Assembly (NCBI GenBank): GCA_964451885.1
Contig: CAYVJW010000078.1
Location: forward strand, 1 to 7,924
Length of the DNA stretch: 7,924 nucleotides
Source of the DNA: CAYVJW01 sp964451885
GTDB lineage: Bacteria > Patescibacteriota > Gracilibacteria > UBA4473
Direction: 5' to 3'
Both the position numbers and the translations under genes were made by a program. Below the pieces are notes generated by a model. It was not told the origin of the DNA and did no database searches. It saw nothing but the letters and a program-made list of their open reading frames with translations. Positions 4,279 through 7,924 of this stretch are shown here, in pieces. Within the stretch, counting starts at the first letter, position 1; each line of letters starts with the position of its first letter.

Positions 4279-6504
4279 ATGAAAAAAACATTTCTTTGTC
4301 TTTTTTTTATACTTATAAGCCTATTTTTCAATGGGGTTGACGCTGCCCCAGGGCATGAAATATTGAAAGCAAACATCAATGAAGCAAAGGCAGCTCTGGA
4401 TCAAGCAACAAAAGAATTAAAAGAATATGAAGCATCCTGGAGTGAATCCGGTAACGAATCCCAGTTAGACCAGGTAATAGGAGATGCTTATAAAACCCAA
4501 ATGGATGTCCAGGAGGCAAAAATAGAGTTAGCCAAAGCTCAGGCGGCTGCTTTTGCTAATAAGGATTTTGATGAAGAGCCAAAGTCCAAAGAAAGATACG
4601 AAGAGGAATTTAAAAAAGCGATAGGTGTTGGGAATGAGGCAAGTAATAAACTGGAAGAAATTGCTTCGGAACTTCTGGATATTACAAAAAACGGTGGAAC
4701 ATTATTTGAAATAAATCAACAGCAAATAAAGACCGCAGATACAAGCATAAAAGCTGCTCAAGCAAGAATCGATTTATTAAAACTACAAGGCCTTGATACC
4801 AAGGGAGAAGAAGCAAAAATAGCAGAAGCGAATAAAAAAAAAGCAGACTTAAATAAAGAATCTGTCAAATTAGAAGTAAACCAGGACGAGCTTGAGCTCG
4901 CAAAAAAAAGAGTAGCAGAGGCAAAGAAAGAACTGGCAGAAGTTAAAAGAACCGACCCCTATAACGAGGTGAAGATTCAAGAAAAAAAAGCCGCTCTCTC
5001 CAGGGAAGAGTCACGACTGGCAAACCTCCTGGAAAGAGACGCGAGAGATAAATTAAAACGGATGGATAAAGAACAAGAAGAAACGCAGAAAGCGATGGAC
5101 GGGAAAAACGACGAGCTTGTTGGATGCCTACTGCAAGAATGCGGTATAACAGTAACTTCCTCCTCGGAAGGCCGGGACTACCTCCTCAAATTAGACGAAA
5201 AATACAGAAAAGATAATAAGATTGAAGAAGCTCTCACCGAAGAAGAACAAAAACATAAGCAGTGTATTACCGAAACCACGGTAGAATGCGAGGCCAAGGG
5301 AGATGATTTTAAAGAAGCGGTTGTAGAAGATGATAAATCCCGGGATGTCCAGGATAATTCCGCAAGTGACGCTAAGCAAAAAGAAAAAGAAGCCGACGCA
5401 GCAGAAAAAAAAGCAGATGAAGATGAAAGAGTATTGGATATGATAAAAGACCTGGAGAAACAACCCGGCATTATCCCCTGGTCGAAAGAAGGATGTTATG
5501 GCGCAGAATTCGGCACCGATGACAAGCTCGGATACAAAGTAAAATGCGGCACAGTGGGACTTTCTGATATCCCCAGACAGCTAACCTACTGGATCACCCT
5601 GGTGCTGAGGATTATCCCAAGCCTGGGGGTACTAATGGCCGTAATCGCCGCATTTTTCTACCTGTACGCCGGGCTCACCGGAGAAGGAAAAGAAAAAGCA
5701 AATGATGCCTTGATATACGTGGTAGTCGGCCTGGTAGTAGCCTTCAGCTCCTGGTTTATCGTAGACTTCGTACAATCCTGGCTAACAGGAGCTCCGGGAG
5801 GGGTGGAAAGGGCAGCGCCTGTTGAAGAAGAGGAAGAAGCAGCGGAAGAAGACGAAGACAGTACGGAGACAGTCGAAGAATCAGTACCCCTTAAAATGAT
5901 TGATTGCCCTGACGGCAAGAAACAGGTAGATGCTTTAAAACTGAGAATTGCCGGAGAAGAAGGAGTGGCCACAGTCGTGTATTATGATCATTTAAGGCTT
6001 AAGACCCTTGGGGTCGGACACCTTGTAATGAAAGGGGAAGATGCAAGTTACACAGTAAGTAATAAAGTAGACCTTGCAAAAGTAAAAAAAATGTATGACA
6101 AGGATTTTGATAAACATCTTAAACAAGCAAAGAACGTCGCTCGCAAAAAGAATGTAGACTGGGATAAACTATCGCCATTAAGGCAGTCGGTTCTGATAGA
6201 TATGGCCTTCAATATGGGGGGCGGAGGATTATCAAAATTTGTAAGCATGTTTAAGGGAATAAATAAAAAGGACTGGGATGAGGCCGCTCGTCAAATAAAA
6301 GATAGTAAATACGGTAGAGGCAAAGGTCCGCGTCCTGGGCTTAACGTAGGATATATGAAGAACAATAACGTAGAAGAATTTATGAAGCGAGTAAATGAAT
6401 TTCTCCCGTCAAAACCCTATACGAAGACAAAAGGCAACGGGGAGATAGATATGAGATCGGCTACGGGGAAGGAAAATATTCTTGATGTGTTGTGTGTGGA
6501 CTAG
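4279..6504 (+). CDS. Membrane-anchored lysozyme: coiled coil + T4SS-pilin-like hairpin + GH24 (T4-type) domain
   Basis: This is a 741-aa protein with signal peptide 1-22 (VDA/AP) and a very long Ala/Lys/Glu coiled-coil region (about 28-390) containing cysteine pairs C283/C288 and C329/C337. C406/C423 then lead into a two-helix hairpin: TM1 about 445-467, loop GEGKEKAND, TM2 about 478-499. A strongly acidic linker (about 514-535) is followed by a GH24 lysozyme (about 545-700) that hydrolyses MurNAc-GlcNAc bonds. The T4 lysozyme triad is present with exact spacing: E561 (E11), D570 (D20), T576 (T26), then GVGHL with H581 (H31). Further support is LRQSVLIDMAFNMGG at 634-648 and KKDWDEAARQI. C543 and C739 flank the domain and may form a bridge. 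T4-type lysozymes are usually soluble phage enzymes of about 160 aa, so fusion to a pilin-like hairpin and coiled coil is unusual. No holin or other phage gene is nearby. Confidence 0.9.
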   Translation: MKKTFLCLFFILISLFFNGVDAAPGHEILKANINEAKAALDQATKELKEYEASWSESGNESQLDQVIGDAYKTQMDVQEAKIELAKAQAAAFANKDFDEEPKSKERYEEEFKKAIGVGNEASNKLEEIASELLDITKNGGTLFEINQQQIKTADTSIKAAQARIDLLKLQGLDTKGEEAKIAEANKKKADLNKESVKLEVNQDELELAKKRVAEAKKELAEVKRTDPYNEVKIQEKKAALSREESRLANLLERDARDKLKRMDKEQEETQKAMDGKNDELVGCLLQECGITVTSSSEGRDYLLKLDEKYRKDNKIEEALTEEEQKHKQCITETTVECEAKGDDFKEAVVEDDKSRDVQDNSASDAKQKEKEADAAEKKADEDERVLDMIKDLEKQPGIIPWSKEGCYGAEFGTDDKLGYKVKCGTVGLSDIPRQLTYWITLVLRIIPSLGVLMAVIAAFFYLYAGLTGEGKEKANDALIYVVVGLVVAFSSWFIVDFVQSWLTGAPGGVERAAPVEEEEEAAEEDEDSTETVEESVPLKMIDCPDGKKQVDALKLRIAGEEGVATVVYYDHLRLKTLGVGHLVMKGEDASYTVSNKVDLAKVKKMYDKDFDKHLKQAKNVARKKNVDWDKLSPLRQSVLIDMAFNMGGGGLSKFVSMFKGINKKDWDEAARQIKDSKYGRGKGPRPGLNVGYMKNNNVEEFMKRVNEFLPSKPYTKTKGNGEIDMRSATGKENILDVLCVD

Positions 6505-6531
6505 GATTGATTTTTGAACTTGCATATCCTC

Positions 6532-7107
6532 ATGAAAAAACTAATACTCCTAACCCTCTCTCTGCTCCTCACCGCCTGCTATTCTAGCCCCCTCCTACCG
6601 GATAAAAAAAGAGAACTTTCTGGATTTATCCCCAAAGAAGTGCTGAAAGCGACAATTCTCCCGGAAAAAAAGGAGTTTGATTTCGTCACAAAAAATTTCC
6701 CGGAAAAATGCGAATGGCAAAAGTATGTCCGCACAGTAGACGGCGATACAATTGTAGTAGACAAAAAAACAAGGGTTAGGTTCATCGGCATAGACACCCC
6801 CGAAATAAAACACCCCGAAAAACCACTGCAGCCTTTCGGACCGGAGGCCTCGGAAAAAACCAAAAGTTTGCTGAAAAATTCAGAAAAAGTATGTTTAATT
6901 GCCGACAGTATCGGAGATAAGATCGACACATACAACCGCCAATTAGCCTATATCTTTACAGAAACAGGAGCAGACGTAAACGCCGAACTACTGCTCTCAG
7001 GACTCGCAAAAGGGTACTACTGGTTTGATTTTGAAAGAAAAGAAGAATTCCGGCAGTATGAGGAAGAGGCGAAGAAAAAGAAGGTCGGGGTATGGAAGAA
7101 GCAATAA
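6532..7107 (+). CDS. Thermonuclease (SNase family) lipoprotein
   Basis: This 191-aa protein is made as a lipoprotein: MKKLILLTLSLLLTAC has lipobox LTAC with C16 as the lipid-bearing residue, so the enzyme sits on the outer face of the membrane. Residues 63-191 are a staphylococcal-nuclease domain, a Ca-dependent enzyme cutting single- and double-stranded DNA and RNA. Expected residues are all visible: VDGDT with D72 (D21 of S. aureus nuclease), R83 (R35), D88/T89 (D40/T41), E91 (E43) in RFIGIDTPE, and R136 (R87) in TYNRQLAYIF. The conserved C-terminal ADVNAELLLSGLAKGYY helix is also present. I place the start at the ATG of 6532; a TTG at 6514 would add MNLHIL and spoil the signal-peptide N-region. 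It follows the lysozyme gene by 27 nt in the same direction, so a shared transcript is likely. Confidence 0.9.
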   Translation: MKKLILLTLSLLLTACYSSPLLPDKKRELSGFIPKEVLKATILPEKKEFDFVTKNFPEKCEWQKYVRTVDGDTIVVDKKTRVRFIGIDTPEIKHPEKPLQPFGPEASEKTKSLLKNSEKVCLIADSIGDKIDTYNRQLAYIFTETGADVNAELLLSGLAKGYYWFDFERKEEFRQYEEEAKKKKVGVWKKQ

Positions 7108-7706
7108 ACAATTATCAATTACGAATGACGAATTACGAATCACGAATTAGTTTTTATTCAAAACTCGGCTTCACTCTACTAATATCAGCCGCCTTAATCT
7201 TCGGCACCCCCACCGTATTCATCCTCTCTCACTACAACGACAAATTCACCGAAAAAGCAGAATGCGCCGTAATCTTCGGAGCGGCCGTATGGAGGGACAA
7301 TATTGCCTCTCACGCTATGGCTGACCGGGTGATGGAGGGAGTGGCTCTTTATAAAAAAAAACAAGTGTCTTGCCTGATATTATCGGGAGGAGAATCAAAA
7401 ATCGGAGTACACGAAACAGAAGTCATGCGACAGTTGGCGATTTCGAAAGGAGTACCCGAAAATACTTTAAGGCTGGACTTCAAAGGCAAAAACACACTTC
7501 AAACCCTCAAAAATCTGCCTGAAGAAGTAGAAAGCTTCGTCATGGTCTCAAATGACTTCCATCTCGCCAGAATTAAAATGTTATCCCGGAAATTAGGTTT
7601 GGAACACGTTCAGTTTCATGCATCGGGATACCTGAATGGCAGATACGCAAAAGAACCGTATTTTTTCTTGAGGGAAGTAGGGGCGATGATTTATTATTTT
7701 TGGTGA
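7092..7706 (+). CDS. SanA/YdcF-like DUF218 membrane protein
   Basis: This is a 204-aa protein with one N-terminal membrane anchor (about 25-46) and an outward-facing DUF218 domain of the SanA/YdcF type. Family motifs in order: AVIFGAAV at 59-66, ADRVMEGVALYK at 77-88, LSGGES at 97-102, ETEVMRQLAISKGVP at 108-122, NTLQTL at 134-139, and VSNDFHLARIKML at 152-164 with H157 and R160. SanA of Escherichia coli affects envelope permeability and vancomycin sensitivity; the biochemical activity of the family is poorly defined, and none is claimed here. The ATG at 7092 overlaps the nuclease gene by 16 nt. Residue 12 (ATG at 7125) is an alternative start that would leave a 17-nt gap and place the start within a heptanucleotide repeat. 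The context suggests an envelope role alongside the wall hydrolases. The stop is TGA. Confidence 0.82.
   Translation: MEEAINNYQLRMTNYESRISFYSKLGFTLLISAALIFGTPTVFILSHYNDKFTEKAECAVIFGAAVWRDNIASHAMADRVMEGVALYKKKQVSCLILSGGESKIGVHETEVMRQLAISKGVPENTLRLDFKGKNTLQTLKNLPEEVESFVMVSNDFHLARIKMLSRKLGLEHVQFHASGYLNGRYAKEPYFFLREVGAMIYYFW
7121..7148 (+). repeat. Tandem heptanucleotide repeat ACGAATN x4
   Basis: Four consecutive 7-bp units, ACGAATG, ACGAATT, ACGAATC and ACGAATT, differ only at position 7. A degenerate fifth unit (ATCAATT) precedes them at 7114-7120. They lie just after the nuclease stop and inside the N-terminus of the SanA-like frame (residues 11-19). A related 16-bp stretch (14 of 16 matching 7132-7147) occurs at 216-231, at the 3' end of the toxin gene. 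Confidence 0.75.
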
Positions 7707-7724
7707 GAGATCGGAAAGGTAAGG

Positions 7725-7876
7725 GGCTTGGCAGGAAATAAGTTACCAAGTTTGATGAGATTTTTTTTCGTGTACGAGAAAGAGAAGCTGAGTCATATTA
7801 TAATATGGCGAAGTTTTTCTGACGAAGTACACGGAGAAAAAGATATTAAAATTGGTAAGTTATTTACTGCTAAGGC
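7725..7876. repeat. 152-bp imperfect palindrome (MITE-like or hairpin-forming element)
   Basis: The outer 32 bp of each side (7725-7756 and 7845-7876) are reverse complements at 26 of 32 positions. Two of the six mismatches would be G-U pairs in RNA. Complementarity resumes at 7761-7775 against 7827-7841 (13 of 15), and the centre is a perfect 14-bp palindrome, CATATTATAATATG, at 7794-7807. The whole segment could fold into one long hairpin starting 18 bp after the SanA-like stop. No transposase is present and no clear target duplication flanks it. The remaining bases 7877-7924 hold nothing I can identify. Confidence 0.65.
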
Positions 7877-7924
7877 ATTGTAACAAAATAACTTCCTAAT
7901 TTTCTGGATAAATCACATAATTCC

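Noticed and set aside
4279..6504. Prophage lysis cassette because of the T4-type lysozyme
   Set aside because: There is no holin, spanin, tail or capsid gene; the lysozyme is fused to a signal peptide, coiled coil and membrane hairpin and sits in a row of similarly built proteins.
6514..6531. TTG start for the nuclease gene
   Set aside because: The six extra residues disturb a canonical Met-Lys-Lys lipoprotein signal; ATG 6532 gives the LTAC lipobox at the usual distance.
7704..7706. UGA as a sense codon (Gly), as in Gracilibacteria/Absconditabacteria
   Set aside because: More than 2,000 codons of clear genes contain no in-frame TGA, while TGA ends the antitoxin in a coupled ATGA overlap. 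Only the open frame after 7706 would fit recoding, and that is weak.
7727..7768. Rho-independent terminator: CTTGG...CCAAG stem followed by a T8 run
   Set aside because: The stem has only 5 good pairs, the loop is 14 nt and the T-run starts 10 nt after the stem. The same bases are better explained as part of the long palindrome.

Overview
The window looks like bacterial DNA of about 40% GC with compact, mostly same-strand genes. My best guess is a Patescibacteria (CPR) genome, perhaps near Peregrinibacteria; this is inference. It rests on secreted, Lys/Glu-rich proteins carrying VirB2/type-IV-secretion-pilin-like two-helix modules, the absence of recognisable Shine-Dalgarno sequences, short-leader or near-leaderless promoters, and a neighbouring soluble-type NiFe hydrogenase. 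UGA is used as a stop (antitoxin, last gene) and interrupts none of the long frames, so the Gracilibacteria/Absconditabacteria code (UGA=Gly) is not supported.

Left part, minus strand (1-743): the first 66 codons of a NiFe-hydrogenase large subunit leave the window at its left edge. Immediately upstream is a small AT-rich toxin-antitoxin pair: a Phd/YefM-like antitoxin overlapping a RelE/ParE-like toxin by 4 nt. Its promoter is back to back with the promoter of the plus-strand operon; the two -35 hexamers are 1 bp apart.

Main part, plus strand (848-7706): five genes that can be read as one operon. The first three (700, 423 and 741 aa) share one plan: signal peptide, long charged coiled coil, then a two-helix hairpin resembling VirB2/T4SS pilins. 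Gene 1 adds two six-cysteine modules and a pentapeptide repeat and ends right after the hairpin. Gene 2 continues after the hairpin into a zinc peptidase of the M15 (VanY/CwlK-like) family. Gene 3 continues into a T4-type lysozyme (GH24). In the predicted topology both enzymes face outwards. The two would cut different bonds of peptidoglycan: the stem peptide and the glycan chain. Gene 4 is a thermonuclease made as a lipoprotein and gene 5 is a membrane-anchored SanA/YdcF-like (DUF218) protein. Together they suggest a surface apparatus that opens cell wall and digests nucleic acid, either for the cell's own wall and DNA traffic or against a neighbour or host cell. The sequence does not decide between these.

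Right end (7707-7924): no convincing gene, but a roughly 152-bp imperfect palindrome at 7725-7876. A four-unit heptanucleotide tandem repeat lies at the junction of genes 4 and 5. No tRNA, rRNA, CRISPR array or transposase gene was seen.
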